A stretch of 6,150 bases of DNA from NCBI GenBank assembly GCA_947306845.1, contig CAMZHP010000209.1, forward strand, positions 1-6,150, read 5' to 3'. Each line of letters opens with the position of its first letter. Position 1 is the first letter of the stretch. The notes below the pieces were generated by a model, which saw nothing but the letters and a program-made list of their open reading frames with translations, did not search any database and had not been told where the DNA came from. The DNA comes from an uncultured Prevotellaceae bacterium. GTDB lineage: Bacteria; Bacteroidota; Bacteroidia; Bacteroidales; Bacteroidaceae. A program made the translations under genes and the position numbers. Positions 1-5,904 of the stretch are shown piece by piece.

Positions 1-74
1 CCGAACTTCTCAGCTACCGACACGGCCTTTGTCCGCATCTCGTTGGCCATATTTTTGAAATCTTCTTGTGTCAT
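1..74 (-). CDS. N-terminal fragment, possible ECF-type RNA polymerase sigma factor (partial)
   Basis: Reading leftward from an ATG at 74-72, an open frame runs off the window edge after 24 complete codons, beginning MTQEDFKNMANEMRTKAVSV and continuing AEKF. A short 'EDFK...MR.K..SVA.KF' start resembles the first helix of region 2 in small Bacteroidetes ECF sigma factors, where a residue run of this type precedes the acidic 'AEDxxQD' core. That core lies outside the window, so the family call is an inference from about 24 residues. No clear Shine-Dalgarno site precedes the ATG, which is normal in this phylum. The gene is divergent from the glucosaminidase gene at 594, with about 520 bp between them. 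It could equally be an unrelated small protein; the reading frame itself is more certain than the function. Confidence 0.4.
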   Translation of the reverse strand, partial: MTQEDFKNMANEMRTKAVSVAEKF

Positions 75-253
75 TACACTTATATAACGAAAAACCTGTC
101 ACAATTTGAACAAGAAATCGCTATTTTTTTTGATTTTTCTTCATTTTGGCCAATCGACACCGTCCATCCCGATAGTACCGCTGTTCGAAGAATGGTTGAC
201 AATCCCAGTAATTATTCAGTTCACCACGGGATTTCTCCCCAGCGAAATATTGA

Positions 254-269
254 ATTACAGGTTTGTAAT
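254..269. repeat. Short perfect inverted repeat (6-bp arms)
   Basis: ATTACA (254-259), a GGTT loop, then TGTAAT (264-269) form a perfect 6-bp stem with a 4-nt loop. It ends five bases before the large palindrome at 275-417. It could be a protein-binding dyad or the flank of that element. It is AT-rich and has no T-run, so it is not a terminator. A 6-bp match in AT-rich DNA could also be chance. Confidence 0.4.
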
Positions 270-274
270 ATAGG

Positions 275-417
275 AGCGAATCATCATTTGGAGTGCCCTG
301 ACGGGCAGAAATGATAAAAAAATGAATAAAAAAATGGTAAAAAAATATTTTCTTATAATTTTCTTAAACATTTTCTTAAAATTTCTCGCCATAGGCGACT
401 CAAAAAGATGATTCGCT
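275..417. repeat. 143-bp imperfect palindrome, MITE-like or long-hairpin element
   Basis: The two halves of this segment are inverted copies along their whole length. The outermost 11 bp are perfect: AGCGAATCATC at 275-285 and its complement at 407-417. The next 9 bp match 7 of 9. Then each arm carries its own small GC hairpin, GCCC-TGAC-GGGC at 295-306 and CGCC-ATA-GGCG at 387-397. The inner 41 bp of each arm (307-347 against 346-386) match at 32 of 41 positions and contain three copies of a 9-bp unit, TAAAAAAAT on the left and TAAGAAAAT on the right (as its complement). The two arms meet at about 346 with no real loop. I see no transposase and no clear target-site duplication; flanks are GTAATATAGG on the left and GAATAGTCAC on the right. 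A non-autonomous transposable element or a structured RNA or DNA hairpin are the main readings. The symmetry is directly visible; the role is unknown. Confidence 0.8.
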
Positions 418-488
418 GAATAGTCACACCAATCCAAAAACTATTGTTAAAATTTGCCAAATGGACAATTTCTTTGGAGTTTTTTTAT

Positions 489-496
489 TATCTTTG
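489..496 (+). promoter_or_regulatory. Possible -7 promoter box for the glucosaminidase gene
   Basis: TATCTTTG matches the Bacteroidetes -7 consensus TAnnTTTG and lies about 98 bp before the ATG at 594. There is no TTTG at the usual distance upstream; the nearest, at 473-476, is only 12 bases away. This is therefore a half-match and may be chance. A weaker alternative, AAAATTTG at 449-456, lies just right of the palindrome. Confidence 0.3.
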
Positions 497-593
497 CTGC
501 CGCTATTTTCCTAACCGGCGTGATGCCGGACACCTAAATCTCACTTATTTCTACCATTTTCAGCCAAAATGGCTATATTTCAGATTGATTAGG

Positions 594-1523
594 ATGAAAA
601 AAAGAACTACTATAATGGCATTATGCCTTTTCCTGACTTCTCTTGTTGCATCTGCCCAGGTCAGGTGGAGTGCGGAGTATCAGGAATACATCGACCAGTA
701 TAAGGATATTGCCATTGAAGAAATGGCCAACTATCGCATACCTGCCAGCATCACACTCGCGCAAGGACTGCTTGAGAGTGGAGCGGGTAAGAGTTATCTG
801 TCTCGTTGCGGAAACAACCATTTCGGCATCAAGAGTCACGGATGGCAGGGGCGTACCATCAAGCATGATGATGACAAGAAGCAAGAGAGCTTCAGGGCTT
901 ACGACAGTCCGCGTGAGAGTTATGAGGACCATAGCCGTTTCATTGCCAACAGGGAGCGTTACCAAAGGCTCTTCTCTCTCAATATCACCGATTACCGGGG
1001 ATGGGCCAAGGGATTGAAAGAATGTGGATATGCCACGAATCCTAAGTATGCGCAACGCCTTATCAACATCATCGAGACCTATCAGCTCTACAAGTACGAC
1101 ACCATGTCTCCCGCGAGAAAAGTGGTAGCAGAGAATGTGGAGACGGTGACGCCAGTCACCAGGAGAGCCGTTTATACCGTGCATCCCATCAAGGCATACA
1201 ACCAGAACTATTATGTATATGCACGCCGAGGCGACTCTTTCGAGTCCATCGGAAAGGAAGTGGGAGTTTCTGCCTCCAACCTGGCCAAATACAACGAGCG
1301 TGATGTTGACGACACACTGCGTGAGGGTGATGTGGTCTATTTGCGCAAGAAACAAAAGAAAGCCGACAGACGCTACCGTGACTATCGGCATGTGGTCAAG
1401 CAGGGCGAGAGCATGTACACCATCGCCCAAACCTATGGCATGAGGCTGTCAAACCTATACAAGCTCAATCATCTTGATCCGGATTACAATATCAAGACCG
1501 GCGACCAACTGAGGGTTTATTGA
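594..1523 (+). CDS. Secreted glucosaminidase (GH73-type) with two C-terminal LysM repeats
   Basis: This 309-residue protein is a probable N-acetylglucosaminidase that cuts peptidoglycan glycan chains outside the inner membrane. Residues 1-21 form a signal peptide: KKR, a hydrophobic stretch, then VASA before a likely cut at A21/Q22. Residues about 30-165 form the mannosyl-glycoprotein endo-beta-N-acetylglucosaminidase-like domain; E61 in AQGLLESGAGKS sits where this family has its catalytic glutamate, and the YDSPRESYEDHSRFI block (103-117) and GYAT (145-148) are also typical. Two LysM modules follow, at about 206-251 and 265-308; the second has the classic HVVKQGESMYTIAQ opening. LysM binds GlcNAc polymers. 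I chose the ATG at 594 because it puts the signal peptide at the N-terminus; the frame stays open back to 444, but those 50 residues look like translated spacer. The ribosome site is poor (AGG abuts the ATG). A housekeeping role in septum or wall turnover is an inference. Confidence 0.9.
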   Translation: MKKRTTIMALCLFLTSLVASAQVRWSAEYQEYIDQYKDIAIEEMANYRIPASITLAQGLLESGAGKSYLSRCGNNHFGIKSHGWQGRTIKHDDDKKQESFRAYDSPRESYEDHSRFIANRERYQRLFSLNITDYRGWAKGLKECGYATNPKYAQRLINIIETYQLYKYDTMSPARKVVAENVETVTPVTRRAVYTVHPIKAYNQNYYVYARRGDSFESIGKEVGVSASNLAKYNERDVDDTLREGDVVYLRKKQKKADRRYRDYRHVVKQGESMYTIAQTYGMRLSNLYKLNHLDPDYNIKTGDQLRVY

Positions 1524-1541
1524 TCAAAAGCTACATCAATG

Positions 1542-1581
1542 AAAAATACCTGAGTTCATGATATTGAACTCAGGTATTTTT
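1542..1581. terminator. Bidirectional rho-independent terminator between convergent genes
   Basis: A perfect 17-bp stem is formed by 1542-1558 and 1565-1581 around a 6-nt loop, TGATAT. The arms begin with AAAAA and end with TTTTT, so a T-run follows the hairpin on either strand. It lies 18 bp after the glucosaminidase stop, and the kdsB stop codon (1558-1556) is inside the left arm. It should therefore end both the plus-strand transcript and the minus-strand transporter-kdsB transcript. The last codons of kdsB form one arm of the stem. Confidence 0.88.
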
Positions 1582-2299
1582 CTGCTCTTTCCAAATCCTC
1601 CGGGGTGTCGATGCCGACGGTTTCCTGGTCGGTCAGCCCCACACGGATGCGATAGCCATTCTCCAACCAGCGCAGTTGCTCAAGACTCTCTGCCTTCTCC
1701 AAGGAAGACTGCGGCAGACGAGTCACTTCCCGCAACACTTCCGTACGGTAGGCATAGAGGCCCAGATGCTTTAGAAAAGGATAATGGCTGAGCCAATCCT
1801 CCCGCTCCACACCACGGACAAAGGGGATGACGCTGCGGCTGAAATAAAGGGCAAAGCCCCGGTTGTCGACCACAATCTTGGGAGAGTTGGGATTCTCAAC
1901 TTCTGCCATGCTGGCAAAAGGCTTGCCCAATGTGGCTATCTGTGTCTTCGGATCGTCAAAACAATGGCAGAGAGTGACGATCTGCTCGGGATGGATGAAC
2001 GGCTCGTCGCCTTGCACATTCACCACCACGTCAAAGTCGCCGCCAATCTTCTCCATCGCCTCGGCAATGCGGTCGGTGCCGCTCTTGTGGTCGGCTGAGG
2101 TCATGACAACCCTACCGCCAAATGCCACAACAGCATCGGCAATGCGTTGGTCGTCAGTGGCTACATAGCAGTCACTGAGCACCGACGATACCTTTTCATA
2201 GACTCGTTCTATCACTGTCTTACCACCCAATATGGCCAAGGGCTTGCCTGGAAAGCGGGTCGAGGCATAACGGGCTGGGATAATTCCGATCAGTTTCAT
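1556..2299 (-). CDS. kdsB: 3-deoxy-manno-octulosonate cytidylyltransferase (CMP-Kdo synthetase)
   Basis: KdsB activates Kdo with CTP to give CMP-Kdo and pyrophosphate, in the cytoplasm. CMP-Kdo feeds the Kdo transferase of lipid A-core synthesis. The 247 residues match the usual length of about 245-255 and carry the family signature in order: IPARYASTRFPGKPL at 7-21 (CTP-binding loop), ATDD at 47-50, SGTDR at 73-77, VQGDEP at 95-100 with the metal-binding D98, HLGLYAYR at 178-185, LEKAESLEQLRWLENG at 200-215 and GIDTPEDL at 229-236. The start at 2299 gives the canonical MKLIGIIPARYAS opening. The gene lies 6 bp after the transporter stop with no separate promoter visible, so it is probably translated from the same mRNA. 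No Shine-Dalgarno sequence is seen. Its last codons and stop lie within a terminator stem. All key residues are present and nothing suggests loss of function. Confidence 0.97.
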   Translation of the reverse strand: MKLIGIIPARYASTRFPGKPLAILGGKTVIERVYEKVSSVLSDCYVATDDQRIADAVVAFGGRVVMTSADHKSGTDRIAEAMEKIGGDFDVVVNVQGDEPFIHPEQIVTLCHCFDDPKTQIATLGKPFASMAEVENPNSPKIVVDNRGFALYFSRSVIPFVRGVEREDWLSHYPFLKHLGLYAYRTEVLREVTRLPQSSLEKAESLEQLRWLENGYRIRVGLTDQETVGIDTPEDLERAEKYLSSIS

Positions 2300-2305
2300 T
2301 TCAAT

Positions 2306-3811
2306 TTAAATAAGGTGTGCGGAACCAATAAAGAACATCAGCACATAACCCAGGATGATGGAGATGGCGCCAACAATCAGGCCGATGCGGGACATGTCTT
2401 TCTGGTCCACAAGGTTGGTGGAGTAGGCGAGGGCATTCGGCGGAGTGGAGATGGGAAGCACCATGGCGCTCGATGCGGCGATGGCGATGCCAATGAGCAC
2501 AGTGGAGGTGCCGCCGATGGCATCCAGCTTGTCGCCCATGGCGGTGCAGACCACAGCGAGAATGGGCATCATCAGCGCAGCAGTGGCCGAGTTGCTGATG
2601 AAGTTGGACAGGGCATAGCAGATGACGCCTGAGAGAATGAGAATCAGCAGCGGAGAGAAATTGCCGAAGGGGATCGACTCCACCATCTTCTCAGCCAGAC
2701 CTGAGGAATTCAGGCTATAGCCGAGGGCGAAACCACCGGCCACCATCCAGATGACAGACCAGTTGATCTCCTCGAGGTCGTATTTGGTAATGACTCCCGT
2801 CAAGGAAAATACCACAAACGGTATCAAGGCGACGGTATAGGAGTTGATGCCTGTCACGCTGTCGAGCAGCCACAGGGCCACGGTCACAAAGAAGGTGACT
2901 ATCACGATGTAGGTCTTGGCGTCGCGCTTCATGTTGCTCTCTATCTCAAGTTCAACCGTCTTTTGGGTGAAGGGGAACATCTTCTTGAGCAGTATCCAAC
3001 TGATGAACAGCAGCACGGCAACCAGTGGCACCATGTAAAGCATCCATTCACCAAAACCAACGTTCATGTTGAGACCTTCGGGGTCGTTGAGGTATTTCAG
3101 GGCAATGGTGTTGGGAGGGGTGCCGATGGGGGTGCCGATACCGCCGAGATTGGCGGCAACGGGGATGGAGAGGGTCATGGCTATGCGGCCCTTGCCCTCC
3201 GGGGGCAGCTGCTTGAACACCGGGGTGAGGAAGGTGAGCATCATGGCTGCAGTGGCAGTGTTGGAGACAAACATGGAGAACAGGCCGGTGATGAGGATGA
3301 AGCCGAGCAGCACATTCTCGCTCTTGTTGCCGAAAGGCTTGATCAGCGCCTTGGCCAACTGCCCGTCGAGACCAGTCTTGGTGGCGGCGATGGCCAGCAC
3401 GAAACCTCCGATGAACAGCATGATCACCGGGTCGGCAAAGGTGGCCATGATTCCTTTGTAGGAGAGCAGGGTGCCCACCTTGGTCTCATCGCACATGAAA
3501 ATGATGCCTGAATCGGAGGTAAAAAGCAGCAGCAGTCCGATGATGGCAACCGACGTGGCCCACGACGAGACAACTTCGAGCAACCACATCAGGGTGGCAA
3601 AGGCAAAAATGGCAATGATGCGCTGCTGTACCACGGTAAGACCGTCGATACCGAAGGCACTTGAGGGAAGGTTCCACAGAATCAGTGTCACGATGAGTAC
3701 AAAAATGGCTTGAGTGGTTTTCTTGATCACTCTGCCAGGATGGTATTTCCTGGCGTGGCTCACTTGATGGTAGGCTTCTACAAGTTGAAAGCCTGGGAAA
3801 ATCTTAAACAT
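2306..3811 (-). CDS. DASS (SLC13-type) sodium-coupled anion symporter
   Basis: This 501-residue membrane protein belongs to the divalent anion:Na+ symporter family, whose members carry C4-dicarboxylates, citrate, sulfate or phosphate. About eleven hydrophobic helices plus two re-entrant hairpins can be traced between residues 34 and 496. The two inverted halves each show the family's paired signature: SNTATAA at 183-189 with GTPPN at 230-234, and SNSATAA at 406-412 with STPPN at 455-459. In structurally studied relatives such as VcINDY, these sites bind Na+ and the anion. The second motif here reads SNS instead of the SNT common in dicarboxylate carriers, so substrate is left open. The first 33 residues are polar with His, Lys and Arg and should face the cytoplasm. 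AGGA sits only one base before the ATG, closer than usual, but no other Met occurs before residue 75. It heads a probable operon with kdsB. Confidence 0.92.
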   Translation of the reverse strand: MFKIFPGFQLVEAYHQVSHARKYHPGRVIKKTTQAIFVLIVTLILWNLPSSAFGIDGLTVVQQRIIAIFAFATLMWLLEVVSSWATSVAIIGLLLLFTSDSGIIFMCDETKVGTLLSYKGIMATFADPVIMLFIGGFVLAIAATKTGLDGQLAKALIKPFGNKSENVLLGFILITGLFSMFVSNTATAAMMLTFLTPVFKQLPPEGKGRIAMTLSIPVAANLGGIGTPIGTPPNTIALKYLNDPEGLNMNVGFGEWMLYMVPLVAVLLFISWILLKKMFPFTQKTVELEIESNMKRDAKTYIVIVTFFVTVALWLLDSVTGINSYTVALIPFVVFSLTGVITKYDLEEINWSVIWMVAGGFALGYSLNSSGLAEKMVESIPFGNFSPLLILILSGVICYALSNFISNSATAALMMPILAVVCTAMGDKLDAIGGTSTVLIGIAIAASSAMVLPISTPPNALAYSTNLVDQKDMSRIGLIVGAISIILGYVLMFFIGSAHLI

Positions 3812-3861
3812 TTCCTACTTTTTTATAATGCAGTTGATAAATACTAATAACTTTCTTATAT

Positions 3862-3927
3862 CGTATATGTAAGTGTCTAATGCCAATATGATATGGAAGT
3901 GGCTGATTCCTAAATGAAATGGAAGTG
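3862..3927. repeat. Three direct repeats at exact 26-bp spacing next to the transporter promoter
   Basis: The core ATGGAAGTG occurs at 3893-3901 and 3919-3927, and a one-mismatch copy, ATGTAAGTG, at 3867-3875. Starts are 26 bp apart in both steps. The two right-hand copies match over 13 of 14 bases (3888-3901 and 3914-3927). The bases between units are partly similar too. Read on the transporter's strand, the core is CACTTCCAT. The right-most copy touches the -7 box and would cover the transcription start, which suggests an operator for an unknown regulator; the role is inferred. Confidence 0.6.
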
Positions 3928-3955
3928 CAAAGGTAGGAATTATTCAAGGAGCAAA
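3928..3955 (-). promoter_or_regulatory. Probable promoter of the transporter-kdsB operon
   Basis: On the minus strand, TACCTTTG (3935-3928) fits the Bacteroidetes -7 box TAnnTTTG exactly. A TTTG (3955-3952) lies 16 bases upstream, a little closer than the usual 19-21, so the -33 element is less certain. That TTTG is within the T-run of the preceding operon's terminator, making a very compact junction. Start near 3923 would give a leader of about 110 nt to the ATG at 3811. Confidence 0.55.
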
Positions 3956-3997
3956 AAAAGAATGATGCATATTTTCAACTGATGCATCATTCTTTTT
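3955..3997 (-). terminator. Rho-independent terminator of the paaK-ACT operon
   Basis: A perfect 16-bp stem (3955-3970 with 3982-3997) surrounds an 11-nt loop. The stem contains AATGATGCAT and its complement and is flanked by A- and T-runs, so on the minus strand the hairpin is followed by seven T residues (3959-3953). It lies about 70 bp after the ACT gene stop. The stem is AT-rich, as is common in this phylum. It could also act on the plus strand, but no plus-strand gene leads into it. Confidence 0.82.
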
Positions 3998-4066
3998 AGT
4001 GTATTTTTGCCAAGTATTCCGAGGCGGACTTCAAAATGTAAACTCCACTTCGCAAACCGACTTAGC

Positions 4067-4495
4067 TTATGCCCACACCGAGAGGTCTTTCTCGGCAATG
4101 AACTTCATGTTGTTGAGGATGATGGTCTCACGGGCAAGAGTGGGGTTGTCGGTGCGGAAAACGAGAATGCCTTTCCCGCGGAGCAGGAAACTGTAGAGAT
4201 AGGTCAGGCCTATGCCGGCATTGCTCAGAATCTCTACGGCATCGGCGGCACGGCCGGGCTGGTCGTCGAGTTCGATGGCGAACACGTCGGAGAGGGCTAC
4301 GGGGATGCCGGCCTTTTTCAGCCCCTCGTATGCCCGGAGGGGCTCTGCGCATATCACACGGTAGATGCCGTTCTCTGCGGTGTCGGGAATGGTCGAAGCG
4401 ATAATCTGCAGGCCAAACTGACGGAAGAGACCAAGCACCTTGACCAGGGAACCTGACTTGTTCTCAATGAAGATGGAAAGTTGATGGATTGTCAT
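4067..4495 (-). CDS. Tandem ACT-domain protein, putative amino-acid-binding regulator
   Basis: This 142-residue cytoplasmic protein consists of two ACT domains and nothing else. The first covers about residues 3-66, with the loop ENKSGSL (11-17) at the usual ligand-binding turn. The second covers about 70-135, with DDQPGRAAD (77-85) and SNAGI (91-95), the typical 'D.PG.....L..AGI' pattern. ACT pairs normally bind amino acids and control a partner by allostery. No catalytic or DNA-binding part is present, so it should act on another protein. The gene lies 12 bp after paaK on the same strand and ends before a strong terminator, so the two are almost surely co-transcribed. Stand-alone tandem ACT proteins beside PaaK ligases recur in Bacteroidetes and other anaerobes; an aromatic or branched-chain ligand is a guess. 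No Shine-Dalgarno site is visible. Confidence 0.88.
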   Translation of the reverse strand: MTIHQLSIFIENKSGSLVKVLGLFRQFGLQIIASTIPDTAENGIYRVICAEPLRAYEGLKKAGIPVALSDVFAIELDDQPGRAADAVEILSNAGIGLTYLYSFLLRGKGILVFRTDNPTLARETIILNNMKFIAEKDLSVWA

Positions 4496-4507
4496 GTGAA
4501 TGGGGTA

Positions 4508-5821
4508 TTAGAATAGTTTTCTCAAGTCTTTTACGCGGACTGCCTTGCCCTCGTCTGAGGCATGGATGCCGCCTTTGGGCAGAAGATGCACCTTGGGAGT
4601 GACGAGAATCTCGTCTTTCAACTGGCGAGTGATCTCCCGGGTGAGGCTCTGAAGACGCTGATAGTCGTCGGTGAACAGGTCGCGAAGCTCCACGTCAACG
4701 GTCATCGTGTCGTTGCCGTCAACAGTCTGGAGGGTGATGAGGTAGTCGGTGCTGAGTTCCTTGAACTTCAGCAGGATCTTCTCTATCTGGATGGGGAAGA
4801 TATTCACGCCTTTGAGAATCATCATATCATCACTGCGGCCTTGCAGGCGGGCCAGCCGCTTGTGGGTACGGCCACAGGGACATTTGCCGCTGATGATGCT
4901 GGTCAGGTCGCGAGTGCGGTAGCGCAACAGCGGCATCGCCTCGCGGTTGATGGTGGTGATGACCAATTCACCCAACTGGCCGTCCTCAACGGGCTGCAGG
5001 GTGACGGGGTCGATGATCTCAACGATGAAATAGTCTTCCCAGATGTGGATGCCGTTCTGCTCAGGACACTCGAAGGCTACGCCCGGACCCATCATCTCTG
5101 AGATGCCGTATGAGTTGTAGGCTTTCACACCAAGGTTTTGCTCGATGCGACGGCGCTGCTCCTCGCTGTGGGGCTCGGCTCCGATGCACAGCACACGGAG
5201 CTTGGTGTCGCGGCGGGGATCCACACCTTCTTCTCTCATCACCTCGTAAATACGGGAGGCATAACTGGGAATGGCATGGAGCACCGTGGTGCCAAAGTCT
5301 TTGATGAACTTGATCTGACGGGTGGTGTTGCCGGCGGCGGCGGGAACGGTGAGCATACCTACCTTCTCGGCGCCATACTGAAAACCAAGACCGGCGGTGA
5401 ACATGCCGTAACCGGCGGAGTTCTGAAACACGTCCTCGGGGCGGCTGCCTACCATCCACAGGCATCGCGCCACTGCCTTGGCCCATTCGTCAAGGTCCTT
5501 TTGGGTGTGAAGCACGACGGTGGGATTGCCGGTTGTGCCGCTCGAAGAGTGGAGACGGGTGCAATCACGCAGTGGAACACAGGCCAGGCCGAAAGGATAG
5601 TGCTCACGAAGGTCGTCCTTCGTGGTGAATGGCAGCTTGCTCACATCATCCAGACTCTGGATGTCGTCGGGCGTGATGCCAAGTTCTGCAAACTTCTCCT
5701 GATAGAAAGGTGAGTTCATACAGTGGGCAACAGTCTTCTTAAGACGGTCCAACTGCAACTGACGAAGTGCCTCTTCGGGCATCGTCTCTAATTCTGGGTG
5801 TAAATATTGTGAATATTCCAT
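4508..5821 (-). CDS. paaK: Phenylacetate-CoA ligase family (PaaK-type) adenylate-forming enzyme
   Basis: PaaK-type enzymes join aryl acids such as phenylacetate or indoleacetate to CoA, using ATP via an acyl-adenylate. The 437 residues match the family length of about 430-440. Motifs in order: the ATP loop SSSGTTGNP at 92-100, YNSYGISEMMGPG at 235-247, YRTRD at 301-305, the cysteine pair KCPCGRTHKR at 313-322 typical of PaaK, the hinge RLQGRSDDMMILKGVN at 325-340, and a C-terminal GKAVRV at 425-430 whose K426 is the expected catalytic lysine. I use the ATG at 5821, giving the usual MEYSQYLHPELE opening; the frame extends to a TTG at 5848, but those nine residues add nothing family-like. In anaerobes this gene often accompanies indolepyruvate ferredoxin oxidoreductase, which is not here. 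Natural substrate is therefore not proven. First gene of a two-gene operon with the ACT protein. Confidence 0.93.
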   Translation of the reverse strand: MEYSQYLHPELETMPEEALRQLQLDRLKKTVAHCMNSPFYQEKFAELGITPDDIQSLDDVSKLPFTTKDDLREHYPFGLACVPLRDCTRLHSSSGTTGNPTVVLHTQKDLDEWAKAVARCLWMVGSRPEDVFQNSAGYGMFTAGLGFQYGAEKVGMLTVPAAAGNTTRQIKFIKDFGTTVLHAIPSYASRIYEVMREEGVDPRRDTKLRVLCIGAEPHSEEQRRRIEQNLGVKAYNSYGISEMMGPGVAFECPEQNGIHIWEDYFIVEIIDPVTLQPVEDGQLGELVITTINREAMPLLRYRTRDLTSIISGKCPCGRTHKRLARLQGRSDDMMILKGVNIFPIQIEKILLKFKELSTDYLITLQTVDGNDTMTVDVELRDLFTDDYQRLQSLTREITRQLKDEILVTPKVHLLPKGGIHASDEGKAVRVKDLRKLF

Positions 5822-5870
5822 AACCTTGTGTTGGGTTGACAAATGCAACTGCTTTTATGCTTTCGGGTGG

Positions 5871-5904
5871 CAAATTTACACAATAATTCTCGAATATCTG
5901 CAAA
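5871..5904 (-). promoter_or_regulatory. Probable promoter of the paaK-ACT operon
   Basis: On the minus strand, TAAATTTG (5878-5871) matches the Bacteroidetes -7 box TAnnTTTG, and TTTG (5904-5901) lies 22 bases upstream, close to the normal -33 spacing. The predicted start near 5866 leaves a leader of about 45 nt before the ATG at 5821. This also argues against much longer N-terminal extensions of PaaK. Confidence 0.62.

Larger units (their letters stand above)
75..593. other. AT-rich divergent intergenic region without a convincing gene
   Basis: This spacer separates the left-edge minus-strand gene from the glucosaminidase gene. I see no protein gene in it. Its open frames are short, overlap each other on both strands, lack ribosome sites and resemble no family I know. 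It does hold a small hairpin (254-269), a 143-bp imperfect palindrome (275-417) and one possible -7 promoter box (489-496), listed separately. The stretch 75-253 shows only T-rich tracts around 121-145 and nothing else I can support. Confidence 0.7.

Noticed and set aside
66..314. 82-codon plus-strand frame in the left spacer
   Set aside because: It overlaps the start of the left-edge gene and the palindrome's left arm, has no ribosome site and low-complexity composition.
275..417. Reading the palindrome as a CRISPR array or an ordinary terminator
   Set aside because: The internal repeats are 9-bp AT-rich units without spacers, so not CRISPR. It follows no gene and is far longer than a terminator.
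444..593. Longer N-terminus for the glucosaminidase, from the ATG at 444
   Set aside because: It would bury the signal peptide 50 residues inside the protein and translate AT-rich spacer.
621..1430. 269-codon open frame on the minus strand opposite the glucosaminidase gene
   Set aside because: It is antisense to a gene with a clear signal peptide, catalytic motif and LysM repeats; its own translation resembles no family.
2147..3511. Plus-strand frames opposite the transporter, rich in G, H, D and E
   Set aside because: Their composition is the expected complement of hydrophobic codons in a membrane protein gene; no domain is seen.
4562..5713. Long plus-strand frames opposite paaK (4562-5101 and 5138-5713)
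   Set aside because: They are antisense shadows of a well-conserved enzyme, without recognisable domains.
5822..5848. Longer PaaK starting at TTG 5848
   Set aside because: It uses a rare start codon and adds nine residues not typical of the family; ATG at 5821 gives the common MEYSQY-like start.
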